Part shown: positions 23,931-31,677 of the stretch, piece by piece
How the letters are laid out: every line of letters begins with the position of its first letter
Numbering within the stretch: position 1 is the stretch's first letter
From: a virus
Direction: 5' to 3' (one strand)
IMG/VR virus record: IMGVR_UViG_3300044675_001281
Location: 1-51,296 of that record
DNA: 51,296 nt
Position numbers and translations under genes: made by a program
The notes under the pieces: generated by a model
Told to the model about the DNA's origin: nothing
Databases searched by the model: none
What the model saw: only the letters and a program-made list of their open reading frames with translations

Positions 23931-24562
23931 TGTCTAATCTCGTAAAGTTTGCTGGTAACGCTCCTACAGTCTCTAATCTTGCACAGGTGTTGCGTTCGGT
24001 TAAGACCGACACAGCGCCTATTGGCATGGCAATTATCAAGATGGACAAAACCGGCCATTGGGTTGTCGGGGCTGACCAGACTGAAATTGAAAAGGGCAGC
24101 GTATGGGCTGTTAATCCTTTGTCTTTTGTCCACGGCTTCATCGCTTGGGGTCAAGGCGAAGTGTTAGCAGAAAAGATGTATCCCATAGATGTTGATCTTG
24201 ATTCGATTGACTTGGGGCCAGCTCCTAGCGGCGCGCAGCGCGGTTGGGAAAACCAGCTTGGTATGGCTGTTAAATGTGTGCAAGGTTCAGACGAAGGACT
24301 TGACGCGCGTTTCTCAACCACATCAGTCGGCGGCAAGCGTGCGTTAATCGCGCTCATGAACGAAGTCGCAGACCAAGATGATAAAGACCACGCGAATAAT
24401 GTGGCGTTGGTAGAACTTGGCAGCGAGTATTACGCGCACAAAGTTTATGGCCGTGTTTACACTCCTGTATTCAAGGTCATTGACTGGGTCAGCTTAGATT
24501 ATAACGGCGCTGGTGAGGCGAAAGCTGAATCGGCAAGCACGGGCCGTCGTCGTCGTAGCTGA
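23930..24562 (+). CDS. Probable single-stranded DNA-binding protein
   Basis: The 210-residue protein has a beta-rich core (MAIIKMDKTGHWVVGADQTE, QRGWENQLGMAVKCVQGSDE) and a C-terminal segment VYTPVFKVIDWVSLDY followed by a tail ending GRRRRS. I do not recognise the family with certainty. The position directly after DUF2800, where related phages have an ssDNA-binding protein (often DUF2815), is the main reason for the call. It is followed by a strong terminator, so the two genes form a transcription unit. Confidence 0.55.
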   Translation: MSNLVKFAGNAPTVSNLAQVLRSVKTDTAPIGMAIIKMDKTGHWVVGADQTEIEKGSVWAVNPLSFVHGFIAWGQGEVLAEKMYPIDVDLDSIDLGPAPSGAQRGWENQLGMAVKCVQGSDEGLDARFSTTSVGGKRALIALMNEVADQDDKDHANNVALVELGSEYYAHKVYGRVYTPVFKVIDWVSLDYNGAGEAKAESASTGRRRRS

Positions 24563-24567
24563 TATGT

Positions 24568-24607
24568 CGGGACGGCTTCGCGTGACAACAGGCCGTCCCG
24601 CTTTTTT
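24568..24607 (+). terminator. Intrinsic terminator after the DUF2800-SSB pair
   Basis: CGGGACGGC (24568-24576) pairs perfectly with GCCGTCCCG (24592-24600), followed by C and six T residues. It is the clearest rho-independent terminator in the window. Confidence 0.9.
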
Positions 24608-24626
24608 CTAACAGAAAGATAAGAAG

Positions 24627-24806
24627 ATGGCCGAACGTAAAGTTTGGAATGATGCAACGCGCCTTACGCCCAAAGAACAACAGGTCTATGATCTGTTTCG
24701 TAAAGGCTTTAAGGCCAAAGACATCGCCGTAATCCTTGGTATTACGCCACGGGCGGCGCAGACAAGACTAGCTCTAGCAAAGGATAAGGTGCGCTGTGGC
24801 GGATGA
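24627..24806 (+). CDS. Small helix-turn-helix protein (sigma70 region 4/LuxR-like)
   Basis: The 59-residue protein contains LTPKEQQVYDLFRKGFKAKD followed by IAVILGITPRAAQTRLALAK, the helix-turn-helix arrangement of LuxR or sigma region 4 type. Its size limits it to a DNA-binding domain. It lies just after a terminator and may control the following replication genes. A related protein with the same LTPxEQ beginning is encoded in the leftward operon at 32000-32203. Confidence 0.7.
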   Translation: MAERKVWNDATRLTPKEQQVYDLFRKGFKAKDIAVILGITPRAAQTRLALAKDKVRCGG

Positions 24807-25083
24807 CGAAGGATACGTAGAGACACGTGTAGAAAATATGCGACTACGCGAGCGCGTTGCAGAGTTAGAAATAGATCTTGCTAAGTGGGTGCAATTTTGG
24901 CGCGACAAAGACAACGCGGCGTTAAAAGTTCGTATCGAAGAACTAGAATCGGCAATGCGAGAGATCTACGAAGTATATGCGGGCAGCGACGGTTTTATCC
25001 CTGAGACATGCGCGGAAGGCTATCAACAGCAGTTGATAAAAGAGATGGTTGAAATCGCCGCTAAACATATGAGGAAGAAATGA
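24796..25083 (+). CDS. Coiled-coil protein of unknown function
   Basis: The 95-residue acidic protein starts at GTG within the end of the preceding gene. Residues 10-55 form a clear coiled coil (NMRLRERVAELEIDLAKWVQ), followed by a helical C-terminal part (QQQLIKEMVEIAAKHMRKK). I do not recognise a family. The stop overlaps the next start as ATGA. Confidence 0.6.
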   Translation: MADDEGYVETRVENMRLRERVAELEIDLAKWVQFWRDKDNAALKVRIEELESAMREIYEVYAGSDGFIPETCAEGYQQQLIKEMVEIAAKHMRKK

Positions 25084-25679
25084 GCAAACTATTCATTCCG
25101 GCCTATTGGCCGTTCTTTAAGTCAGGCGAACTACGCCGCTTTGACTACACCGCGCCGGATACGCCGTCGTTCACGTCTGTGTTTAGCTACGACAAAGGCA
25201 GCGATAGTATGTTGTATAACAACTACGACAGCGCAGGCACATGGTTGAACAAATGGTATTATCGTTACAACCCTGGCTTTGGCGTTGCGGAATGGCGCGA
25301 CGACTATCCGAACAATAAGAAGGTAGTGCTCAACCCGCCTATTGGCTGGGGTGAATTTCAGGACGTTGGGTCTGATTACATCAACTATCCTAAGTTCGAC
25401 TTCTTTAAATGCTGGCCGCCAGCGACGAGTAATGGCGTGCAGATCGTGCATTTCGAAGAGCACATCTCACAGATCAATGTGCTTGGCGTCTATTATCAAG
25501 ACGTGATTAAGTTCACTTACTTGCAAAATTGGAACGGCAAGCCAGCCACAGGCGCGCGTTACTGGATGGCGCTTGGTGTTGGCCCGATCAAGACGCAGTT
25601 CTTAACGCAAGACGCGAAAGATCCAACAAAGATAGAGGAGTCAGTCGTATGGGACGCGAAGATAACGAAGGTCGGTTAA
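25080..25679 (+). CDS. Unrecognised aromatic-rich protein
   Basis: The 199-residue protein is rich in Tyr, Trp and Phe (for example YNNYDSAGTWLNKWYYRYNP and NYPKFDFFKCWPP), with no signal peptide or membrane segment. The C-terminal part ARYWMALGVGPIKTQFLTQD looks beta-rich. The composition resembles secreted carbohydrate-binding or structural proteins rather than replication proteins, yet it lies among early genes. I cannot assign a function. It overlaps the repressor-like gene after it by 31 bp. Confidence 0.6.
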   Translation: MSKLFIPAYWPFFKSGELRRFDYTAPDTPSFTSVFSYDKGSDSMLYNNYDSAGTWLNKWYYRYNPGFGVAEWRDDYPNNKKVVLNPPIGWGEFQDVGSDYINYPKFDFFKCWPPATSNGVQIVHFEEHISQINVLGVYYQDVIKFTYLQNWNGKPATGARYWMALGVGPIKTQFLTQDAKDPTKIEESVVWDAKITKVG

Positions 25680-25951
25680 AGCATATCATACGAGATGCAG
25701 GGCTAACTAATCAAGAACTTGCGAAGAAAATTGGGTGTCAAGCTGTAGAAATTTGGCGGCTTGCGGCAGGGCCTGACGCAGGCGGTCGGAAAATGACACC
25801 AGAATGGGCTATTAAGATTGCGCCGCATGTAGGTGTTACGCCGCAAGAATTAGTATTTGGCGTAGATACAACTGATAGTAGTTTGCAGATAAAAATTCTG
25901 CGAAGAGAAAATGAGAAATTAAGAAAGATTATAGTAGATCTGATTAACTAA
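25649..25951 (+). CDS. Cro/CI-type helix-turn-helix regulator with C-terminal coil
   Basis: The 100-residue protein has a helix-turn-helix at residues 8-60 (HIIRDAGLTNQELAKKIGCQ then EIWRLAAG) in the Cro/CI fold and a C-terminal leucine-zipper-like helix (LQIKILRRENEKLRKIIVDL), suggesting a dimer. The ATG at 25649 is preceded by AGAGGAG at the right distance; longer in-frame starts lie deep in the preceding gene. It is a candidate for the protein that binds the repeated element of the early promoters. Confidence 0.75.
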   Translation: MGREDNEGRLKHIIRDAGLTNQELAKKIGCQAVEIWRLAAGPDAGGRKMTPEWAIKIAPHVGVTPQELVFGVDTTDSSLQIKILRRENEKLRKIIVDLIN

Positions 25952-25967
25952 CCTAAAGAGAATTGTG

Positions 25968-26144
25968 ATGGATAAAGAAGCACGACTAAAGCAACTGATG
26001 GGCGACTTACTGTTCACCATTAAAGAATATTCAGAGAAAAATGAGAGGCCAGATGAAATACTTTTTGTGCTCGACCGTATTACTGACGCTTATCGCACAG
26101 CCTTCGAAAGCACAGGAAGTGGAGACGACACAGCGCTTCACTGA
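25968..26144 (+). CDS. Small helical protein of unknown function
   Basis: The 58-residue frame (KEARLKQLMGDLLFTIKEYS then EILFVLDRITDAYRTAFEST) is helical and follows the regulator by 16 nt with an AAAGAG ribosome-binding site. The second half overlaps the exported protein gene (from 26053) by 92 bp in another frame. I do not recognise it. Confidence 0.5.
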   Translation: MDKEARLKQLMGDLLFTIKEYSEKNERPDEILFVLDRITDAYRTAFESTGSGDDTALH

Positions 26145-26283
26145 GATGAACTACGGCGAACAGACTTTCATCTACGACCGCAACGGGCGCATGGTCGCTG
26201 CGGGCGTAGGTGATGAATATGGCATGTATTACAGCAACCGTTACGGCCAGACTATCGGCACAAGATATAACGCAGGGGAATGA
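26053..26283 (+). CDS. Small exported protein of unknown function
   Basis: The 76-residue protein has a signal peptide (KYFLCSTVLLTLIAQPSKAQ) with likely cleavage after Ala20 and a 56-residue mature part rich in Tyr and Gly (FIYDRNGRMVAAGVGDEYGM). It would end up in the periplasm or outside the cell. The ATG at 26053 is preferred over 26041 because it begins the signal peptide and has AGAGG upstream. An exported product from the early region is a candidate for blocking superinfection or altering the envelope. Confidence 0.6.
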   Translation: MKYFLCSTVLLTLIAQPSKAQEVETTQRFTEMNYGEQTFIYDRNGRMVAAGVGDEYGMYYSNRYGQTIGTRYNAGE

Positions 26284-26555
26284 CGATGGCGAAAATAGGA
26301 TATGACACTACGGGGCGCGTTCGTGAAGCCGCCCAAACTATTCAAGACGCATGTAATAAGTTTGTTCTTAAACATAGAGACACTGACGCAGTTATCCAAA
26401 ACATATGGGCACTAGCGCAGGTTCTGGGTTGGAATTTAGCGGTAAATAAACCCCCACCGGATGTTCTTGACGAACTCTTAAAACGTATAAGAGCTTGCGC
26501 TGAGTTATCTGAAGATGAAATTGAAACCTTTGATGTGACCAATACCTTACAATGA
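26280..26555 (+). CDS. Small helical protein upstream of DNA polymerase
   Basis: The 91-residue acidic protein (VREAAQTIQDACNKFVLKHR, then LAVNKPPPDVLDELLKRIRA) is helical and shows no known motif. It starts by ATGA overlap with the exported protein gene; the ATG at 26286 is an alternative. It ends overlapping the polymerase start by 4 bp. Its place suggests a replication-related role but nothing in the sequence shows it. Confidence 0.6.
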   Translation: MTMAKIGYDTTGRVREAAQTIQDACNKFVLKHRDTDAVIQNIWALAQVLGWNLAVNKPPPDVLDELLKRIRACAELSEDEIETFDVTNTLQ

Positions 26556-28474
26556 TCTGGCTTGACTTTGAAACACGCAGCGAGTGCGATCTGACGACGG
26601 CGGGCGTATATAACTACGCTCGCCATCCAACGACGCAGATATTGTGCATGGCCTTTGCATTTAACAACGATAGCGTCAACGTCACAACTAACGTGTCGGA
26701 GATGCGTAAGATAATATCTGAGGCGCATGACCAACAGATCCGCGCACATAACGCCGCGTTCGAGCGGCTTATTATCACGCATGTGCTCGGCATACCAATG
26801 GTTATAGATCGTTTCTACTGCACCGCTGCACAAGCACGCGCTAACTGTATGCCAGGATCGCTTGAAGATGTCGGTCGCTTCATGGGCGCGACGATGCGTA
26901 AGGATCACAAGGGCGCTGCGCTTGTTAAGAAGCTCTGCACACCGCCGTTCAAAGGCACCGCTGAAGATCTTGAAGGATTGATTAGTTATTGCGCGCAAGA
27001 CGTTCGCGCCATGCGTGACTTCAGCCTACGCATCGAACCGTTGAGCGAAGAACAGCTTACAGATTACCATGTCAACGAGCGCATCAACGACAGAGGCGTG
27101 CGCGTCGATGTCGGACTATGCAAAGCCGCGCTGGCGTATTCTGAGATTGAGGTTGTTGATATTCAAAAGCGCGTGACTGAGATTACGAAAGGCGCGATCA
27201 CATCAGTCCGCAGTCCTAAGATGCGCGAGTGGGTGTTAGCGCGGTTGGGGCCGGACGCATTAAAGCTGGCTGTCAAGAACGATAAGCCGTCTATCGACAA
27301 GAGCGTGCGGGCCGCGCTGTTGTCAATAGACGACCGCGATCAAGTGCCAGCCGATGTTGTCGAGGTTATCCAAGCCGCTGATGATATGTGGGCGTCGTCT
27401 GTCGCTAAGTTCAAACGCCTCGAACAACTCGCGGGTGATGACAATCGTGTGCGCGGCGCGTTTGTATTTGCGGGTGGCAGCGCAACAGGTAGAGCGTCAT
27501 CATACGGGGCGCAAGTGCATAACTTCGCACGTAAGTGTGCAGACAAACCCGACTCGGTTCGTCAAGATATGGTGCGTCGTAAACCGATAGTGCCTATACA
27601 TGGTAAGCGCGTCACTGATGTGCTCAAGGGAATGTTACGCCCTGCGTTAATACCAGCCACTAACAAAAAGTTTGTTGTAGCAGATTGGGCGTCTATTGAA
27701 GCCCGTATAACTCCGTGGTTGTCCAATAACGGTCAAGCCAAACTAACTTTGTTTGAGACGGGCGCTGATGTTTATAAAGTAAACGCCGCTAAAACATTTA
27801 ATATCGAAGTAGATCAAGTAACAAAAGATCAGCGACAAATCGGTAAAGTTCAAGAGCTTGCGTGTGGTTTCGCTGGCGGTGTCGGCGCGTTCGCTGCGAT
27901 GGGGCGCATCTACGGTATTGATTTACCTGAGAATGAAGCGAACAAGATGGTCAAAGGCTGGCGCAGAGCAAATGATTGGGCCGCTGAGTTCTGGTCTGCG
28001 CTAGAAGTTGCATACATTGACGCAATGCGAACTGAGAATAAAGAGTTCAAGGCTGGCCGCGTAAAATACTTGCGGCAAAACAGACACCTTTGGTATATTC
28101 TCCCTTCGGGCCGGATGCTTTGCTATCCGTATGCCGAATTTAATGCCGCAAAAGAAGAGGTGACATACGCAAAAGCGTCTTTCAAGCCCAGCGCCGATGC
28201 TAAACAATGGCCGCGCGCGAGGTTATGGAAAGGACTAGCTTGTGAAAATATTACACAAGCTACCGCAGCAGATATTTTACGTCATGCTTTACGCTGCCTT
28301 GATAACGAAGGTTTTGATACTGTTCTACACGTTCACGATGAAATTGTTATTGAGACAGATAATCCAGACAAAGCACAAAAAGCATTAGAAAGAATAATGA
28401 AAACGCCGCCAGCGTGGGCGGAAGGTTTACCTTTAGACATAGAAGTTTCCGTTATGGGGCGGTATGGCAAATGA
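26552..28474 (+). CDS. DNA polymerase I-like replicative polymerase with 3'-5' exonuclease
   Basis: The 640-residue protein starts with a DEDD exonuclease domain (WLDFET, Asp5 and Glu7; RAHNAAFERLI; YCAQDVRAM) and continues with a family A polymerase domain: motif A VVADWASIEAR (Asp378), motif B RQIGKVQELACGFAGG (Arg428, Lys432), motif C VLHVHDEIVIE (Asp596). No 5'-3' exonuclease domain is present, as usual for phage enzymes. At the end of motif B, where most relatives have Tyr-Gly, this one has Phe-Ala. It overlaps the primase-helicase gene as ATGA. Confidence 0.9.
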   Translation: MIWLDFETRSECDLTTAGVYNYARHPTTQILCMAFAFNNDSVNVTTNVSEMRKIISEAHDQQIRAHNAAFERLIITHVLGIPMVIDRFYCTAAQARANCMPGSLEDVGRFMGATMRKDHKGAALVKKLCTPPFKGTAEDLEGLISYCAQDVRAMRDFSLRIEPLSEEQLTDYHVNERINDRGVRVDVGLCKAALAYSEIEVVDIQKRVTEITKGAITSVRSPKMREWVLARLGPDALKLAVKNDKPSIDKSVRAALLSIDDRDQVPADVVEVIQAADDMWASSVAKFKRLEQLAGDDNRVRGAFVFAGGSATGRASSYGAQVHNFARKCADKPDSVRQDMVRRKPIVPIHGKRVTDVLKGMLRPALIPATNKKFVVADWASIEARITPWLSNNGQAKLTLFETGADVYKVNAAKTFNIEVDQVTKDQRQIGKVQELACGFAGGVGAFAAMGRIYGIDLPENEANKMVKGWRRANDWAAEFWSALEVAYIDAMRTENKEFKAGRVKYLRQNRHLWYILPSGRMLCYPYAEFNAAKEEVTYAKASFKPSADAKQWPRARLWKGLACENITQATAADILRHALRCLDNEGFDTVLHVHDEIVIETDNPDKAQKALERIMKTPPAWAEGLPLDIEVSVMGRYGK

Positions 28475-30843
28475 CTTTCGTTGATTTTCTTAAAAGCCTT
28501 GCATTTGATGGCGAGACAGCACTGTTTGTTAAACAAGTATTAAAGAAGCGTGACGGTCAGATTTATTATTTCCCTGACGGAACGCCCGATTCAACTTATC
28601 CTGCTTACTTACCAGATCAAGCGCGCATACGCGAAGGCGATGCGTGGTATGGTAACACAGGCTGCTACATATTAGAGCGTTTTACTGACGGTAAAGTTAG
28701 CGCGTCAGCCGCTAATTGTGATTACGTTCTTGTTATGATGTTAGATGATATTGGATCGTTGAAAGATTACGGTCAACTAAAGATACCGCCGTTAGAACCT
28801 ACGTGGAAGATGGAAACAAGCGAAGGTTCTATTCAGTGGGGCTATGCTTTTAATCCAGATAATCAGCCAACAACGAATGAATTCAGCGCAGCGATCAACG
28901 CCATAGCTGACGCGCTCTACACCGACAAGGGCGCGGTCAATCCCGTGCGTAACTTTCGTCTCCCTGGCAGCGTAAACTTTAAACGCGGGCGTAACAACTT
29001 TGCCGCTAAGTTGCTTGAGTTTCACCCAGACCGTTTGTTCTCGCTCGATCAGATTTGCACCGCTCTTGATGTAACGCCAGGAGAGGCGAACACAGCGCGC
29101 GGGCACCACATACGCATTAAAGATACTGGCGGTGATAATGTAACAGCATGGCTGAACGAGAACAATCTTATCTTATCCAGCAACAACAATGAAGGCTGGC
29201 GCAGCGTCATCTGTCCTAATCATGCAGAGCATAGCGAAGGATTAGAAGGCCGCTATCAGTCATCGACTAGATCATATTTCTGTTTTCACGGACATTGCAG
29301 AGACAAGATCGACAGCAATTATTTTTTAAAATGGGTTGCTGACAATGGTGGGCCGCAAGAGAAGCAAGGTTTGCGGAGTGAACTGCTAACAGATCTTGGT
29401 AAGAAGGTGCGCGCTAACATAGAACCAACTGCGGCGTTTCCAGATGATGCGAAAGCGCGTCAGACTGAAGCTGACATATTAACTGCAAAAGTAGAAGATC
29501 GCGGTAAATGGTTTAAAGAATGGGCCTATGTTGTAACTGATGATGGTTATTTTAATTTAGTTAATCGTCGTGAGGTGTCGCGCGCGTCTTTTAATGCAAT
29601 CTTTCGTGGCACTAAATGCGTGTCGATACATACTAATCGTCGCATCGAAGCGTCAACATACTTTGATGAAAACCGTGAGGCGTCAGGAGGCGAACTTGTC
29701 AATGAGATTACTTACGCAGCGGGTGAGAAGGCGCTTGTTACGCGCGATGGTCTTATCTATGGCAATAAATGGATTGACGCGCGCCCAGAGATTACACACT
29801 CAACAACAAGCATAGATCGTTGGCTGAAGCATTGTGAGACACTTGTGCCAACAGACTTTGAACGCGAGCACATCTTTGACATGATGGCGTTCAAGTTGCA
29901 ACATCCAGAGCTTAAAATTAATCATGCGGTGTTGCATGGCGGCGATGAAGGCGCTGGCAAGGATCTTATGTGGGCACCGTTTATATGGAGCATCTGCGGC
30001 CCGTTCCAGCGCAACTATGGCCTGATTAAAAACGAGCTGATAAACAATCAGTGGGGCTATCTTTTAGAAAGCGAGATCGTTGTTCTTAACGAGCTGAAGG
30101 AAGGCGAGGCCGTTGAGCGCCGCGCGCTGGCTAACCAACTTAAGCCGCTTATCGCTGCGCCGCCGGATCTTATCTCTATCAACCGTAAGGGCTTGCATCC
30201 GTATTATATGCTCAACCGTCTATTTGTGCTGGCGTTCACCAACCATCGCTTACCGATCACGCTTGAGTCGTCCGACCGTCGCTGGTTCTGTGTGTGGTCA
30301 ACGTCGCCGCGTATGAATAGTGAGGACGGCGCGGAGATGGCCGCTTGGTATCAGAAGGAAGGTTTCAACGCTATCGCTGGCTGGCTGCATGATCGCGATG
30401 TGTCTAAGTTCAATCCTGGCATGTTCCCGCCTCTGACAGACTACAAGCGTTCGCTGATCGAGAGCGGCATGTCCATCGCTGAGAGTTACATCTTAGACGC
30501 TATCAATAACCAGAAGCACCCGTTTACGCGCCGCGTTATCGGTAGCCCATTCCATAAGATATGCCAAGAGTTATCCAAGGATGATGACGCGCCGTTTACC
30601 AAGATGAAGATCCCGCCAGCGGCGCTATTTCAGGCGCTCAAAGAGGCCAAATGGATTGACTGTGGTTCTGTTGGCACAAAAGAGCATCAGACCAAGAAAC
30701 ACATGTTCTGCGCGCCTGAGATGTTGATTAAGTATAATAAATCTCAATTGCGTAACATGCTCGAAAATACGGTGAAGACAGATGTCAAGACTGAAGATAA
30801 CAATGTTGTGCATATTGATAAGTCTAAGCCTAAGTGGATGTGA
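28471..30843 (+). CDS. Primase-helicase, DUF5906-type superfamily 3 ATPase
   Basis: The 790-residue protein starts at the ATG at 28471, overlapping the polymerase stop. The central part has a zinc-binding pattern Cys248-His251 (CPNHAEH) and Cys271-His-His-Cys276 (CFHGHC), as in phage primases. The ATPase has Walker A GGDEGAGKDL (Lys497, followed by Asp instead of Ser/Thr), Walker B IVVLNELKEG (Glu541) and a sensor-type Asn in FVLAFTNHRLP. The C-terminal 120 residues look like a winged-helix end. Polymerase and this protein are sufficient in principle for a replication fork. Confidence 0.85.
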   Translation: MTFVDFLKSLAFDGETALFVKQVLKKRDGQIYYFPDGTPDSTYPAYLPDQARIREGDAWYGNTGCYILERFTDGKVSASAANCDYVLVMMLDDIGSLKDYGQLKIPPLEPTWKMETSEGSIQWGYAFNPDNQPTTNEFSAAINAIADALYTDKGAVNPVRNFRLPGSVNFKRGRNNFAAKLLEFHPDRLFSLDQICTALDVTPGEANTARGHHIRIKDTGGDNVTAWLNENNLILSSNNNEGWRSVICPNHAEHSEGLEGRYQSSTRSYFCFHGHCRDKIDSNYFLKWVADNGGPQEKQGLRSELLTDLGKKVRANIEPTAAFPDDAKARQTEADILTAKVEDRGKWFKEWAYVVTDDGYFNLVNRREVSRASFNAIFRGTKCVSIHTNRRIEASTYFDENREASGGELVNEITYAAGEKALVTRDGLIYGNKWIDARPEITHSTTSIDRWLKHCETLVPTDFEREHIFDMMAFKLQHPELKINHAVLHGGDEGAGKDLMWAPFIWSICGPFQRNYGLIKNELINNQWGYLLESEIVVLNELKEGEAVERRALANQLKPLIAAPPDLISINRKGLHPYYMLNRLFVLAFTNHRLPITLESSDRRWFCVWSTSPRMNSEDGAEMAAWYQKEGFNAIAGWLHDRDVSKFNPGMFPPLTDYKRSLIESGMSIAESYILDAINNQKHPFTRRVIGSPFHKICQELSKDDDAPFTKMKIPPAALFQALKEAKWIDCGSVGTKEHQTKKHMFCAPEMLIKYNKSQLRNMLENTVKTDVKTEDNNVVHIDKSKPKWM

Positions 30844-30942
30844 GTTGACGAAGATCGTCTATCACACCTGCAAGGAAGGGCTATGCCGTTGACATTTATG
30901 AGAAACGGTGTGATCATGGTCTGACCCTTATGGAGGGTTAGC
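30844..30942. other. Gap after primase-helicase with inverted repeats
   Basis: No clear gene lies here. ATCACACC (30861-30868) and GGTGTGAT (30907-30914) form an 8-bp inverted repeat around a 13-codon frame starting at 30882 with AAGGAAGG before it. ACCCT and AGGGT (30924-30928 and 30934-30938) form a small hairpin. TTGACA at 30889-30894 with GATCAT 17 bp later is a weak rightward promoter candidate. Confidence 0.4.
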
Positions 30943-31164
30943 TCATGTTCGCCTTTGCATTACTGCAAGAATTTTTATTTTTGTTGTTTCGTCAACCTCG
31001 GCCAGCGCCTCTTCGAGCGCCAAGCGAAGGCGGTTGCTTTCGTCCACGGCGGCGGTGATCGTCCATTGTGAGCGTTGCCTAGCTTCCTCATATCCTTTAA
31101 GATAAGCGCCGCTAACTTCCTGCTGAAGGGCTTTTAGCCGCCTTTCGTATTCGGTGTTTGTCAT
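30943..31164 (-). CDS. Small coiled-coil protein of unknown function
   Basis: The 73-residue protein (TEYERRLKALQQEVSGAYLK, then ESNRLRLALEEALAEVDETT) is a charged helical protein of plausible composition. I chose the ATG at 31164 because the conserved-looking part begins there; longer starts run into the gene on the other strand. Its start codon overlaps that of the rightward gene in the bases CATG. The ribosome-binding site is weak. A 37-codon frame with a good ribosome-binding site runs on the opposite strand, so expression from this strand is not certain. Confidence 0.5.
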   Translation of the reverse strand: MTNTEYERRLKALQQEVSGAYLKGYEEARQRSQWTITAAVDESNRLRLALEEALAEVDETTKIKILAVMQRRT

Positions 31165-31537
31165 GGCTGACCTAATGGGTTTAATCGAAGCGGATCCTAA
31201 CGCTCCCGCGGTTCCGCTATCGCAGCGGCAACTTAGCCCGCGCATTAGAAACTCATTAGCGCGGCTTAAGAGCACATTATACAACGATCCCACCGCTTAT
31301 GAATATATGCGCGACCGTATGACGAATAACCTCGCTAACATTATGGCGGGTTATAATGACTATATGCAGCCGCCTCCTATACACTATCAAGCGCAGCCGT
31401 TCTATGGCGATCTATCACAGGCGCAGATCCCGCCATCTCCCGGCTATCCTTACGATGAAACAGACGAATATTTGTTCGGCAAGTCTCGCATGGGGCCAGT
31501 TAATTACTTTAGGCCGCGCAACTATTACGGCCCGTAA
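31163..31537 (+). CDS. Pro/Tyr-rich protein of unknown function
   Basis: The 124-residue protein has a helical N-terminal half (RIRNSLARLKSTLYNDPTAY, MTNNLANIMAGYND) and a Pro/Tyr/Gln-rich second half (YMQPPPIHYQAQPFYGDLSQ) ending NYFRPRNYYGP. I recognise no family. It is the last rightward gene of the replication block and is followed by a hairpin. No good ribosome-binding site precedes the ATG at 31163. Confidence 0.55.
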   Translation: MADLMGLIEADPNAPAVPLSQRQLSPRIRNSLARLKSTLYNDPTAYEYMRDRMTNNLANIMAGYNDYMQPPPIHYQAQPFYGDLSQAQIPPSPGYPYDETDEYLFGKSRMGPVNYFRPRNYYGP

Positions 31538-31589
31538 GTATAAATACGTTAAAAAGAAACCCCACGCCGTGAGGCGCAGGGCCAAGTCT

Positions 31590-31613
31590 AGGGGAGGTCA
31601 ACACGTCCCCTTT
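31590..31613 (+). terminator. Probable terminator after the Pro/Tyr-rich gene
   Basis: AGGGGA (31590-31595) and TCCCCT (31606-31611) form a 6-bp stem with a 10-nt loop, followed by TTAAT. A second small hairpin (CGCC-GTGA-GGCG) lies 15 nt upstream. It separates the rightward genes from the end of the leftward operon. Confidence 0.45.
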
Positions 31614-31677
31614 AATAGCAGATCCCAAGCCCGTCGTATAGCAGGGCCGGATCTATGAGTTGGTATGTATACATCAT

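Noticed and set aside
26342-26998. 218-codon minus-strand frame opposite the small helical gene and polymerase start
   Set aside because: The product has a typical antisense composition and no ribosome-binding site, and the plus strand carries the conserved exonuclease motifs.
31356-31658. 100-codon frame ending in a basic peptide (KKKPHAVRRRAKSRGG)
   Set aside because: Most of it overlaps the Pro/Tyr-rich gene in another frame, the basic part has no start of its own with a ribosome-binding site, and the region forms hairpins that look like a terminator.
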